Below, in pieces: positions 47,121 through 56,057 of a stretch of DNA of 64,000 bases. Within the stretch, counting starts at the first letter, position 1, and every line of letters starts with the position of its first letter. The notes beneath the pieces were generated by a model that was not told the DNA's origin, did no database searches, and worked only from the letters and a program-made list of their open reading frames with translations. Origin of the DNA: Irpex lacteus (taxonomy: Eukaryota; Basidiomycota; Agaricomycetes; Polyporales; Irpicaceae); contig MQVO02000006.1 of the NCBI GenBank assembly GCA_001986395.2, positions 186,001 through 250,000 of the forward strand, written 5' to 3'. Position numbers and translations under genes: made by a program.

Positions 47121-48374
47121 ATGCGTTACGCTGTCCTCGTTACTGGCCCAGCCGGTGCCGGCAAATCCACCTTCTGTAACGCTCTCATGACCCACCTTCA
47201 AACTTCAAAACGTACAGGTCACCTCGTTAACCTCGACCCAGCAGCGAACAACGACGCGTTCGAGTACGACCCTGTCATAGATATCCGTGACCTTATTAGC
47301 TTGGACGATGTGATGAGCGAGTTGAATTATGGGCCGAATGGCGGATTGGTGTATTGCTTCGAGTGAGTGAGTGCCGGTTTGTGTCTTGTGATTGTCATGC
47401 ACTTGGTGTTCGGGGGTTATGGGAACAATACGTGCTCAATTAGTGACCTGACAGATATCTCCTTGAGAACATGGACTGGTTAGAAGAAGAACTCGGGAAC
47501 TACGATGACGATTACTTGATTTTTGACTGTCCCGGTGAGTAATATCCCTTCCTGTTCTGAGATATCTTCATGTCTAACATGGCATACAATGAATTAGGTC
47601 AAATTGAGCTGTACACTCATCACCCATTTTTGCCGACTCTAGTCCGTAACTTGCAGAGACTAGGTTTACGGACATGTGGGACGTACCTCATCGAATCTCA
47701 GTTCATGGAAGACAAGTACAAATTCTTCAGGTACGCCTTTTTCGTGCGCTCGTCCTCTATATGTCCCTCACATCCACACCCCCAGCGGAGTTTTATCCGC
47801 CATGTCTGCCATGGTGAACCTTGAAATCTCTTGGATAAACATCATGTCGAAGATGGATTTGGTCACGACAAACATAGAAGATTCAGGGAGCGGTCGCAAT
47901 GGACTGCGCTCACGGAAAGATATATCTAGGTAAGTCCTCGTAAAACAGATTCCCTTGTGAAACAGTCTGAACATGTTGTTCGTAGGTTCTTGGATCCTGA
48001 TCCTCTGCTACTCGCCTCAGCCCCTGGCAGTCGGGAAGAAAAGTCCGAACAAAACTCCAAATTCCATGCGCTCAATCGTGCTATCGTCCAGCTGGTGAGT
48101 ATTATTCACCGATATTTTTTTATTTCTCCTATCAACATTGTTAATGCGCGCAGATTGAGGATCACCCGTTGGTCTCGTTCCTGCCCCTGAACCTCACGGA
48201 ACCAGACTCGATAGAGACTGTGCTCAGTCACATAGATTACACCATGCAATACGGTGAAGACGAAGAGCCGAAAGAGGTTAGTGAAAGTCTTCACTAACGT
48301 GGTTCAGCGAAAATGCTAATGTCCCGCCATAGCCCCAGGATCTAGATGAAGGCGACTTCGGCGATATGGAGTAA
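47121..48374 (+). CDS. gpn3: GPN-loop GTPase 3
   Basis: This is a cytosolic GTPase that, with GPN1 and GPN2, assembles RNA polymerase II and imports it into the nucleus. Seen in order: the P-loop GPAGAGKST (residues 9-17), NLDPAANN, the GPN loop [21 protein letters not shown]3 [11 protein letters not shown] (split by an intron after DCPG), [28 protein letters not shown] (SKMD as G4), FLDPDPLL and [12 protein letters not shown]. Then [14 protein letters not shown] and QYGEDEEP lead to DFGDME-stop. SKMD and the acidic tail point to GPN3 rather than GPN2. Six introns keep phase. A polymerase-assembly factor and polymerase subunit RPABC4 both occur in this window but are 31 kb apart. Confidence 0.93.
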
Positions 48375-48916
48375 ATCACATTTGTATTTAACCAGTCAGG
48401 TGTTGTCCGATTGCTATGTCATGCCCACTATACGAGCTGAATGAGATAAAACTCATTGAAACCCGTCGCAGCCCAGTTCTTCGTCCATTAACTCCGCATC
48501 AGGAATGCGGTCTGGGGCCAAGTTCGTTTCTTCAAGTTATATCCGGATTGCCACCTAGGGCCATGCTGCTCAACATACTTCGTCTTCTATACAAAGGGTG
48601 ATTTAGGTCCTTCGTTGCACACATGCAATTATCGCCAGTAGTTTTCTACGACCACCCTCGCTTCACTCAACGGATTATTCGCGTCGAACGGTGATTTTTG
48701 CCGGCTTGTGTCGTGATGGGCAGAATACCGATGGCATAGCGAGGCAACCAGTCTGAAGTGTACGTTGCCTGCTCGTCAACTTGTCTCATGAGAGTGCTCC
48801 TCGACGTGTAATATTGGAGCTTTCTATTATAGGGGAAAATGACTAGGTTACCAAGTCACATCTGTAAGGCACTGCATCATCTTACACATTGAACTTCTCA
48901 CGAGCACGGCTCTTCT
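48375..48916. other. Convergent gap before accessory region
   Basis: 3' flank of GPN3. No gene, RNA or repeat is evident. From here to 58.9 kb recognisable conserved genes disappear. Confidence 0.4.
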
Positions 48917-49263
48917 TCAGCGCAAAATATCTTTGAGCCTGTACAAGCAATAATAATGAGCTAGAAGAAATACTGCGAATGCCGAAGATATAGCTTACCA
49001 TGACCCGATCCCCTTGTCATTGTAACCTCCGCCCATATTGCCCCATAAGTCGTTGACAAGCGCACCTCTACACAGTTCACGTCAATCCTTCCTCTTGAAG
49101 CCTGAAGCTAAAAAAAAACTCACCCAGGTTTGTCTGACTTCTGACTACTTCCGCTCTCTGTTGCCTTGGACAGTGCTTGGCTGGGTGCAGCGTCGTGCGC
49201 TACCGGAGCTGCCGCAACGAATGCAACAAATACGACGAAGGGCAAGTAGAGAAAGGCGAACAT
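48917..49263 (-). CDS. Small secreted protein, paralogue A
   Basis: Exon 1 (49124-49263) encodes a signal peptide, MFAFLYLPFVVFVAFVAAAP, and a short polar region with LSKATESGSS. It ends in phase 2 before GTGAGT. Exon 2 (48999-49067, 69 bp) encodes GALVNDLWGNMGGGYNDKG. A third exon after ...GTACAG at 48938 gives a very short end (LKDILR-stop) in the phase that fits; a different frame there, AQRYFALKKSRAREKF, also looks protein-like, so the C-terminus is unsure. The mature peptide is only about 55-60 residues with no Cys. It is clearly paralogous to the gene at 50539-51255 in signal peptide, exon phase and promoter. No known family; effector-like by form only. Confidence 0.6.
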
Positions 49264-49364
49264 GGCGTCAAGTAATTTTCCTGGGCTGTTAACTATTAAG
49301 GTATATATCAGTCGTAGAAAGCGTGGCGTCGAGGACCAACACCTAGTACGTACTTTAGTAACAA

Positions 49365-49411
49365 GAGGCCGGCTCTGGATCTTCTTCTCATGAAGTTGAC
49401 TGGCTTATATA
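49365..49411 (-). promoter_or_regulatory. Core promoter of secreted paralogue A
   Basis: On the minus strand TATATAAG (49404-49411) lies about 141 bp before the ATG, and AGAGCCGGCCTC (49365-49376) lies about 102 bp before it. Paralogue B has the same two elements at almost identical distances, so they are probably functional (TATA box and a start-site or activator element). Confidence 0.55.
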
Positions 49412-50199
49412 GTCGGGCGCATAGCAGCTGCTCTAGATCTCCTGGACCTGTGCTCAAAGACAGGAATGTCGTAGTTGATGGTGCAGTGACGTTGCCGAGA
49501 GTTGGATGGTATCCATCCATTCGTGATTGGCAGATCCAAACAGTAGGAATGACATTCCCCGAGCGTTCTTGGACTTCTGGGAGTTGCGCGACGAGTACCT
49601 GATTGTTGTGTCTGTGCTTCAAGAAGCCTGGAAGTCGGGTTGAACTAACATCCGCTAAGACTACATCGTGGATGGATGTGCGTACACATCAAAGTCTGAA
49701 TAGACTGGATCCCTGGAAGCCAGTACTAGTCATTCCGATGTTCACATGCAGCCTGAGCAAACGGGCGTCGCACAAGGCATAGCAACCTGCGAAATTCGGA
49801 TGTACGTTTGCTGATGTGGTATCAGGTAACAGGTAAGTAGTCTTTTTGAGTTAACGGTTAGGCAATGTCACTACTTACTGCTTACGCTACTCACGTTCCC
49901 AGTGCCATCCGGTATAATGTGTCGATGCTCGCAATGATTATCATTCTCCCTAGCAGATGAGCTGATACCATGGTGTTGGCATAGACATGGAGACAGCTTT
50001 TACACGCTTGTAATAATGCGACATCGCAAGGCAAACGTCGTTCCCGAGGGCCCGATATATGAAACGTGTACCATCCATGATACCATCCGCACTACTGTTT
50101 ATAAGTAAATCGCCCGCCTGGGTGTGAAATAACGCCCATTCTGCAAAATAACCTTAATTTGAAGAGATCTTTGTTCTAGGGTATCTTAAAAAAACTTAC
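49412..50199. other. No gene seen between secreted paralogues
   Basis: A minus-strand frame just left of the copy-C exon (about 49950-50143) stays open for some 60 codons (DLLINSSADGIMDGTRFIY...). It faintly resembles the last exon of paralogue B (DGxxxxxRxL pattern). It may be a decayed final exon of copy C, but the splice phase does not fit, so it is not called. Confidence 0.35.
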
Positions 50200-50268
50200 T
50201 GCATCCCATCACCATTCCAGTCATCGCCCATCATGCCGAATAGCTCGCAAAGGACTTGATGAGTCGCG
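50200..50268 (-). pseudogene. Isolated exon of a third secreted-protein copy (C)
   Basis: A 69-bp exon-like block is bounded by AATAAG and GTAAGT and, like exon 2 of paralogue A, starts and ends in phase 2. It encodes ATHQVLCELFGMMGDDWNGD, which aligns with VNDLWGNMGGGYND (A) and ANELIGEMSGGYDD (B). No convincing signal-peptide exon lies upstream; a TATAAATA word sits immediately before the block. It is best read as a truncated relic of the family. Confidence 0.45.
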
Positions 50269-50538
50269 CTTATTTATAGCCCACAACTTCCGTCTTTCTA
50301 ATGTCCATGAAGGGAATCTTCAAGGGATGGACCATCGTGTAGTCACAATGATAAATGGTAGCGGCTCGTGCTACTCCCATCGCTGTCATCAGAAATTGTG
50401 AGTTGTACGCAGTGCCTCATGGGTGTTGAACAGTTAGACAGCATTCTGGACCTACAGCAGGCCCGACGAGTCTGTCTGGTACATGTATATGTTTGCTTCA
50501 GGTGATTTCCATCAATTTAGTTACCATGTATTTGTACC

Positions 50539-51255
50539 CTAAGAACATGGCTCTCGGAATTTGGAAATGCTTGCTATATATGCTTTGGATCCTGTACCCA
50601 CCGGATGATACGGAGAGGAACATTGGCCGCCGTATAGCATCAACCACTCAGTCTGAATAGGAGACCATTGAGGTGCTGGATGCCCATTGTTAAGTCGGCG
50701 GAAGACTTGCAATCCATCGTTCAATGGAAACCGAGACTGTGGAAGTGAAATTTTAGACTTGAGGGAATAGATTTTTTCGACTATGGGAGAAGTTGCGTAC
50801 TTTAATACCTTGCGATCATCATAACCACCACTCATCTCACCAATTAATTCGTTAGCAACCTCTTTTCCAGCTTTCCTGATTGGGCAGGTAAGTGAGTCAG
50901 TATATATCTTCGCACCGTAATTTTAGAGGTACCTACTCTACGTCCCCCAAGATAGTGCGCCTCTCAACGGGCAGACCACCATCGTTTGACACGCTACCAA
51001 ACTCAGATGAGCATGCATACATATCTATGCACTATTGGACCTACCGAGTTAGTGTTTCTTCGGCTCTGATCCCCCTAGCGGCTCTATTGTACCTTTTATC
51101 AGAAACATGGATAAGCTGCAAGGTTGTACATCTCACCCTTGAACAGCATAAGTTGCGCGAGATAGCTCTCCGAGCGATATGTCCTTGTATCCTATTGGAG
51201 TGCCCGCAACAAACATGACAGCGAGAGCTACAGAAGTATAGAAGAACGCAAGCAT
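50539..51255 (-). CDS. Small secreted protein, paralogue B
   Basis: Exon 1 (51137-51255) gives MLAFFYTSVALAVMFVAGTP, a signal peptide, then IGYKDISLGELSRATYAVQG, ending in phase 2 at GTGAGA. A long intron (about 260 bp) follows. Exon 2 (50809-50875) encodes KAGKEVANELIGEMSGGYDD and RK. Splicing from GTATTA to TTCCACAG (72 bp, phase 0) adds SRFPLNDGLQVFRRLNNGHP and a tail ending SKFREPCS-stop at 50539; the same frame is also open without splicing. The mature protein is about 110 residues. It shares MxAFxY, FVAxxP, LSxAT and the NELxGxMxGGYxD core with paralogue A. No known domain. Confidence 0.62.
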
Positions 51256-51355
51256 AATGGGAACGAAGGGCAATCACCTGATAGGAAACGAGATGCGTTG
51301 AGGAGCGGAGAATGTCAATGGAAGAATTGTCACATACAATACGTGTGAGGAACTC

Positions 51356-51403
51356 GAGACCGGCTCTACTTCTGCACTAGCCCATGAGCCCTCACGATTT
51401 ATA
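51356..51403 (-). promoter_or_regulatory. Core promoter of secreted paralogue B
   Basis: A minus-strand TATAAAT (51397-51403) lies about 142 bp, and AGAGCCGGTCTC (51356-51367) about 101 bp, before the ATG at 51255. Both positions match paralogue A within one base. Confidence 0.55.
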
Positions 51404-52524
51404 GCATGTAGTAGCACCTTCTAGATGCGTATACTCAACTATTAATTGTTTGATGAGGCAGCCAGAATCATCGATGGTATCCATACTTATGTGAATAGAA
51501 GGCAAATGAACCACGCATAAGTCAGACCGAACAATCGAGATGAAGATTCATACTCACCATGTCCGTGACCGACCACGCACTGAACGACGTGTCTCTCATG
51601 TCTGCAAAGCCGGTCAGTGATTGTCATCAACAAACATATCGTTTGACATAACCGTAGTACTTAAGAGAGTATGCTGTGATACATCGCAACTCCTGTACAC
51701 AGCATGAGCAAAGATTGATTGGTGGAGGAGATGTATGATATCACGAACCAACCAACACAGAAGTAGTACGTGGACTAGTGACAAGCACCGAGGGCTGTTT
51801 GAATCCTGCAAGCTTGTGCGAGGTTGTCGCTTCAAACGACTCAGCCAGAGAGGTGCATAATCCTGCGAGCCGGGCCACAATTTCCATGTCCAAGTTTCTC
51901 GAAAGAGGGGCGACTCGGAGTTATCGTCCAAAGCCTATGACCATCAAGCAGCCGCAGCGATAAATATAGGTCATCATAGCCCATCTCGCATCACTCGTAG
52001 CAACGGTTCCATTTGACTGTCCATGCTTCGAAGATGACAGTAGGCGTTCTGAGCCAGGCCTACACAGGTATGCAGTGGTAGTTGGCAGCAAAGTTATATG
52101 TAGTTTCGCATCAAACATTGAGTTTGATCCGCCTATTGCCTTCTTCGGCATTTATGGGCGCTTGTAACAACGCGCCAATTGGGCAGTGTTTACGCGACTG
52201 AGGAAAAGCTCCGTGTTTTCCAGGAATTTTTCGTGCGTTGCTCTCTGCTCTGCTCTCTCATCTGCCCGCCCAAGTCTGTGCTGCTGTACATATACCACGT
52301 AAGTAGGTGCCCCAACGTCTAGCAAAGAGCGTCGTGGACTAATCGCATTTATTCTTAGATCACTTAATATCCTTCACCCACCTGTTAGCAACCGCGCTCC
52401 ATAGCCTTCAGGTTCCACTCCAACGTTCTCGCGCGTGCCTGCAACATTATATACCCCCGGTGGCCACACCACAGCCCACAATACCCTCTACTCACGACCA
52501 TAACACTCTCTACTCTAGCACTCG
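51404..52524. other. Accessory gap, no confident gene
   Basis: Minus-strand fragments such as MEIVARLAGLCTSLAESFEA (starting at about 51886) and an exon-like block at 51555-51600 have some coding texture, but they do not join into a gene. The right 300 bp are the promoter of the gene at 52525. Confidence 0.4.
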
Positions 52525-53418
52525 ATGGCAACGCTAGGCTATTCAAACTTCTTCTCGTCGGGCCTGCGGGGTGGTGACGACGACGTGCGGTATGCGTCGC
52601 GTCCTCACACTCCAGATCCGACCACACCTCGCTCTAATCCTGTCAACCTCGACGACACGACACCGACTGCTGCCACACACGCTGTGCCGGCTGCATCGCA
52701 GGGAGAGGACGAGGTACTTCCGGTACTCACGCAAGCCATCGAAATCAGCGACAACACGAACGGCCAAGATCGTTCTCGTGTGCGTCGGCGGCGGTCATCG
52801 TTAGGACTCAGCGCGTCTCCAGTCGCTCCTCTGAAGAGCAATACCCCCGGCTCTCGCACCTCCGTAACTGGCGTCGTGCAGAGGCAACCTCTCAATCTCG
52901 CTGGCATCGTCTCCCCAGGTCGGTCACGGTCAGGCAGCGTCGCAGAGGCCGGTGCTATGCTCTCTCGCGCAGCTATGAGCATTGCTAGTAACGATGCAAC
53001 GAGCGGGAATAGTATTGTTGGGCGATTGCGCAGCGGGAGTGTTGGGACAGCGCTCCGGTAAGTCACTGTTTCATCTATCCATGTATTGCTCTGAACTTAC
53101 TATATGTTTGCCACTCGTAACTGAATCTTCGGATTCACCAATAGACCACGCCGGCTACGAAAACAAGGCACACTTCCTGCGCCTCTACCTCCTCCACCAG
53201 CGTCGCCTCTCCCGGATGTGCCTATGCCCCTCCCTGACTTGCCCAATTCGCAAGTTCAGACCGCCAGAAGGCCACAAGTACGGCGGTCGCATACGTCGTC
53301 AGAGTCCATTCCGTTGCCGTTGCACACACCGACGCTATCCCTACCACCTCGAGGATTCAACACCATGGGTCCAAGTGCCCTGGAAACGCCGGGCGGAGTG
53401 CGCGGGTCGTACTTCTGA
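52525..53418 (+). CDS. Ser/Pro-rich disordered protein, unknown function
   Basis: Two exons. Exon 1 is MATLGYSNFFSSGLRGGDDD followed by Thr/Pro-rich sequence, an Arg cluster RVRRRRSSLGLSASP and the blocks PLNLAGIVSPGRSRSGSVAE, AMLSRAAMSIASNDATSGNS and RLRSGSVGTALR. After GTAAGT...CAATAG it continues PRRLRKQGTLPAPLPPPP and a proline-rich tail ending ETPGGVRGSYF-stop. RRSSLG, RSRSGS and RLRSGS are basophilic-kinase-like sites. No folded domain; unrecognised family, probably a nuclear or signalling adaptor by composition only. Exon 1 is rich in coding-type Ser/Thr codons, which supports the call. Confidence 0.68.
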
Positions 53419-54510
53419 AGAACGTTTGGCCAATCGCGGGACCATATCGCCCATTGGTGCCGCATCCGTTGAAACTCTATCTGTTTCTTGTGCATACCAT
53501 AGCAGTCTGGCTCTTCGTGCCTCACCGCGAGCTTTCTGTACATTCTCCTTACGTCCACTTCTACAGTAACGTTTATGCCTCACTGATGATCCCCCAACGG
53601 GTTTACAAGACACTGCTTTACTTTATTCATACCGTTCTTTATCTTAGTCCCTCCCACCTTTCCTAACGCAATAACTGTACACAATATCTAGTGTACCATA
53701 CTCTCTGTTCCCTCTCCCTCATTCCTCTCCTCTCTCGAACTTCCATCACACCTCATTTGATACTTTAATCATGCAACGTCTGATGCCTTGGCGTTATGAT
53801 GTTGCGTATTTGTCCTATGATATATATCTCCCACTCTTCCTGCTGGTTCGCAGAGTTAATAATAGTACATATGTCGTTTATTTCCACTTCGTGTCAGGAG
53901 GTCTGGGCGGTGATATATCTTAGAGGCCAACGGGCAGGGGCGGAGGTAAGTATAAGCATCGATGGTCCGTTCTTGTCGCTGAATCTCTGTTAGTGTCCAC
54001 AGGTATGCTTCTCAGACAAGTCCAGAAAGCCCTTCTCCGAGCGCTGTTTATTTCCATACAGATATGTTAAACAACATATATAGCCATGATTAAGCTGAGT
54101 TCAACATACCAGTATCATCCTCGCGCGAATATAGTACTACTAAACATCGTGGCTGTACATGTCAGCCACATCCTGCCAGTGCGCGGGATGTGGTTGACAA
54201 TCTTGTTCCGGATATGTCTGAGGCTTCTCGCCGAAGACATTGTCGCTAGCCAATCATCAGCGAGGACGAGGCTCCCAAAGTAGACATGCAACTACCCAGT
54301 AAGGCAATTTGTCTAGTTTGGGACAACTCGAAGGCTGACAATCTCGATCCCTTCTCGCCAGGTATAAAGTCGAACATGAACCAACCTCCTCTCCTCACAG
54401 AACTTACACCGTTACCACCATCTCTCACTCGAACTTGAACCATCGCTGCTCAGGTTCAACACTCAGTACTCTAGTATCTTATCTTTCGAACACGCCGACA
54501 GTTCCTCATC
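53419..54510. other. 1.1 kb gap; promoter of the following gene
   Basis: Only short hydrophobic frames occur, and they look like AT-rich non-coding sequence. A plus-strand TATAAAG at about 54363-54369 lies roughly 150 bp before the ATG at 54511 and is a likely TATA box. Confidence 0.45.
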
Positions 54511-55797
54511 ATGAACTTCGTCAGTCTGTTCTTCATCGGCGTCGTCGCGTTGTTCAACGTCGCCTGGCACCACCCTCAGTCTTTGCCCACCGTCTACCAG
54601 CTCACCCTCACCAGTGTCCAATACGCGGTCTGCGACATCTCGACTCCCTCTGCGCAATATGGGACCGTCTGCAACTTCCTCGACGGCCTTCGCCTTCCTG
54701 CCGCGCCAGTCGTGCTCACTATCTCTGCTCCGGATCGGTACTCCTGGGCTGAGCTACCTACACCACCTCCTGTTGACGCGAACAACTCACTCGTCGTTAC
54801 TGCGTCCAAGCCTTCACTCTCGCAGAAGGTTACTTCTACTGCCGTTGTCGTTCGTACTCCCACTGCGTCGTCTAAGTCGCTCACTCCTCCGGACTGGTTA
54901 CTCGACGCAACCGACGTTGTGTTGGCGCTACTATGGCTGGTCCTCATGTGTGGGCTCACGATTCTCGTCTATGGCACTATCTGGTACAAGGTCGAGGGCG
55001 TTCCCGAGAACATCATACGCGGTCTTGCCTGGCTCTTCTGTGGACCGCCTCGTCATACAACCGATGCTGAAGTCGAATCTCCCGACTGCAATCCTGTCAC
55101 CGACTCTGTCGCCCGCAACGACACCGCTGGCGATGTTCCCGAGACAGTAACGTCATTCTCATCTGGCCCTCCTGCTCCGGCTGCGCCTACTCCAGAACCA
55201 CTAGTCACTGAGGTAGCTGAACAACCCGTAGTCACACCAACTGCGGACGCTGAGCTCAGGAAGCGTGTTCGCTGCGCGGCTCGGTGCCAGAGAATCAGGA
55301 AGCAGAAGGCTCAGGCTCGGGCAGAACAACAGGAGCTGGCGGTAGATCACCCGGAGAACGCGCAAACCGACCCAGTCGACCCCCGTCGTAGCTCACGAGG
55401 AGGAAAGCAAGTTCGCAAGAGGCAGAGGAAGCAGGAGCTCAAGGTCGCACGACGCGCCGAGGCAAACGCAGCAGCCGGTCCCTCGTTGGCCCCCATCGCC
55501 ACTCCAGAGTTCACCGCTGACGACTTTCCACCACTCGGCGCTGGAATCAATGTCCAAGCGAGGTCCATACAGTTCGGAGTGTCTTTCGCCGCGATGATCG
55601 CTACTGGTGCGCCTTCGCCAACAGCGGTGATCCACAAGGGGACTTGGACGGTCAAGGTGAACCCAGCTTTCGGACGTCCTCAAGCTGACATCAAGCGGTG
55701 GTCAGTGGACAACGGTGATGTGGAGGAGTCGCGGGAGGATTGGTTGAGGTTGGATGAGGAGGCGTGGAGGAAGGGGAGAAGGAAGAAGAAGGATTAG
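54511..55797 (+). CDS. Intronless two-TM protein with basic coiled tail, unknown function
   Basis: A 428-codon single exon. An N-terminal signal or anchor (MNFVSLFFIGVVALFNVAW) precedes an exposed domain with Cys at VCDISTP and TVCNFLDG and a Thr/Ser-rich stretch. A strong TM segment follows (VVLALLWLVLMCGLTILVYG, about residues 136-155), then an amphipathic IIRGLAWLFCGP. The long cytosol-like tail is Pro/Ala-rich, then strongly basic (RCAARCQRIRKQKAQARAEQ, RRSSRGGKQVRKRQRKQ). It ends with a short folded-looking part, FTADDFPPLGAGI through GTWTVKVNPAFGRP, and KGRRKKKD-stop. DDFPPLG resembles short linear motifs in translation-related proteins. Lack of introns in an intron-rich region suggests retroposition or recent origin. 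Unrecognised family. Confidence 0.72.
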   Translation: MNFVSLFFIGVVALFNVAWHHPQSLPTVYQLTLTSVQYAVCDISTPSAQYGTVCNFLDGLRLPAAPVVLTISAPDRYSWAELPTPPPVDANNSLVVTASKPSLSQKVTSTAVVVRTPTASSKSLTPPDWLLDATDVVLALLWLVLMCGLTILVYGTIWYKVEGVPENIIRGLAWLFCGPPRHTTDAEVESPDCNPVTDSVARNDTAGDVPETVTSFSSGPPAPAAPTPEPLVTEVAEQPVVTPTADAELRKRVRCAARCQRIRKQKAQARAEQQELAVDHPENAQTDPVDPRRSSRGGKQVRKRQRKQELKVARRAEANAAAGPSLAPIATPEFTADDFPPLGAGINVQARSIQFGVSFAAMIATGAPSPTAVIHKGTWTVKVNPAFGRPQADIKRWSVDNGDVEESREDWLRLDEEAWRKGRRKKKD

Positions 55798-55921
55798 TTG
55801 GTCTTGATTGGGTTCGTTGAGCTGTCGACATGTTGTCTTCACCCTCGTCCCTCGTCATTCCAGAGTGTCTCTTGTCTTTGCATCCTTAGTAGTTTCTTTC
55901 TCTTTCTCTCTGAGGGGGGGC

Positions 55922-55964
55922 ACAGGAGTGAGATGCGAGGTGGCCTCTCGCATCTCATTCCTGT
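55922..55964. repeat. Hairpin, copy 1 (3' flank of the two-TM gene)
   Basis: An inverted repeat with a 19-21-base arm (ACAGGAGTGAGATGCGAGG) pairs with CCTCTCGCATCTCATTCCTGT around a tiny loop, with one G-T style mismatch and a two-base offset. It follows a G run (GGGGGGGCACAGG) about 125 bp after the stop at 55797, so it probably lies in the 3' UTR. Confidence 0.7.
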
Positions 55965-56013
55965 ATTCTCTCGCGATTTCTTATCTGGCCTTTGTATGGT
56001 TTAGAGAGGGGGC

Positions 56014-56057
56014 ACAGGAGTGATGCGCGAGCAATGCCTCTCGCGTCTCACTCCTGT
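56014..56057. repeat. Hairpin, copy 2
   Basis: A second inverted repeat, ACAGGAGTGATGCGCGAG / CTCTCGCGTCTCACTCCTGT, is again preceded by GAGAGGGGGCACAGG. Arms differ from copy 1 at a few bases but still pair, and the two copies are 92 bp apart in the same orientation. Confidence 0.7.

Noticed and set aside
49950..50143. Open minus-strand stretch next to secreted copy C
   Set aside because: Faint DGxxxxxRxL likeness to paralogue B, but the splice phase from the copy-C exon does not lead into it.
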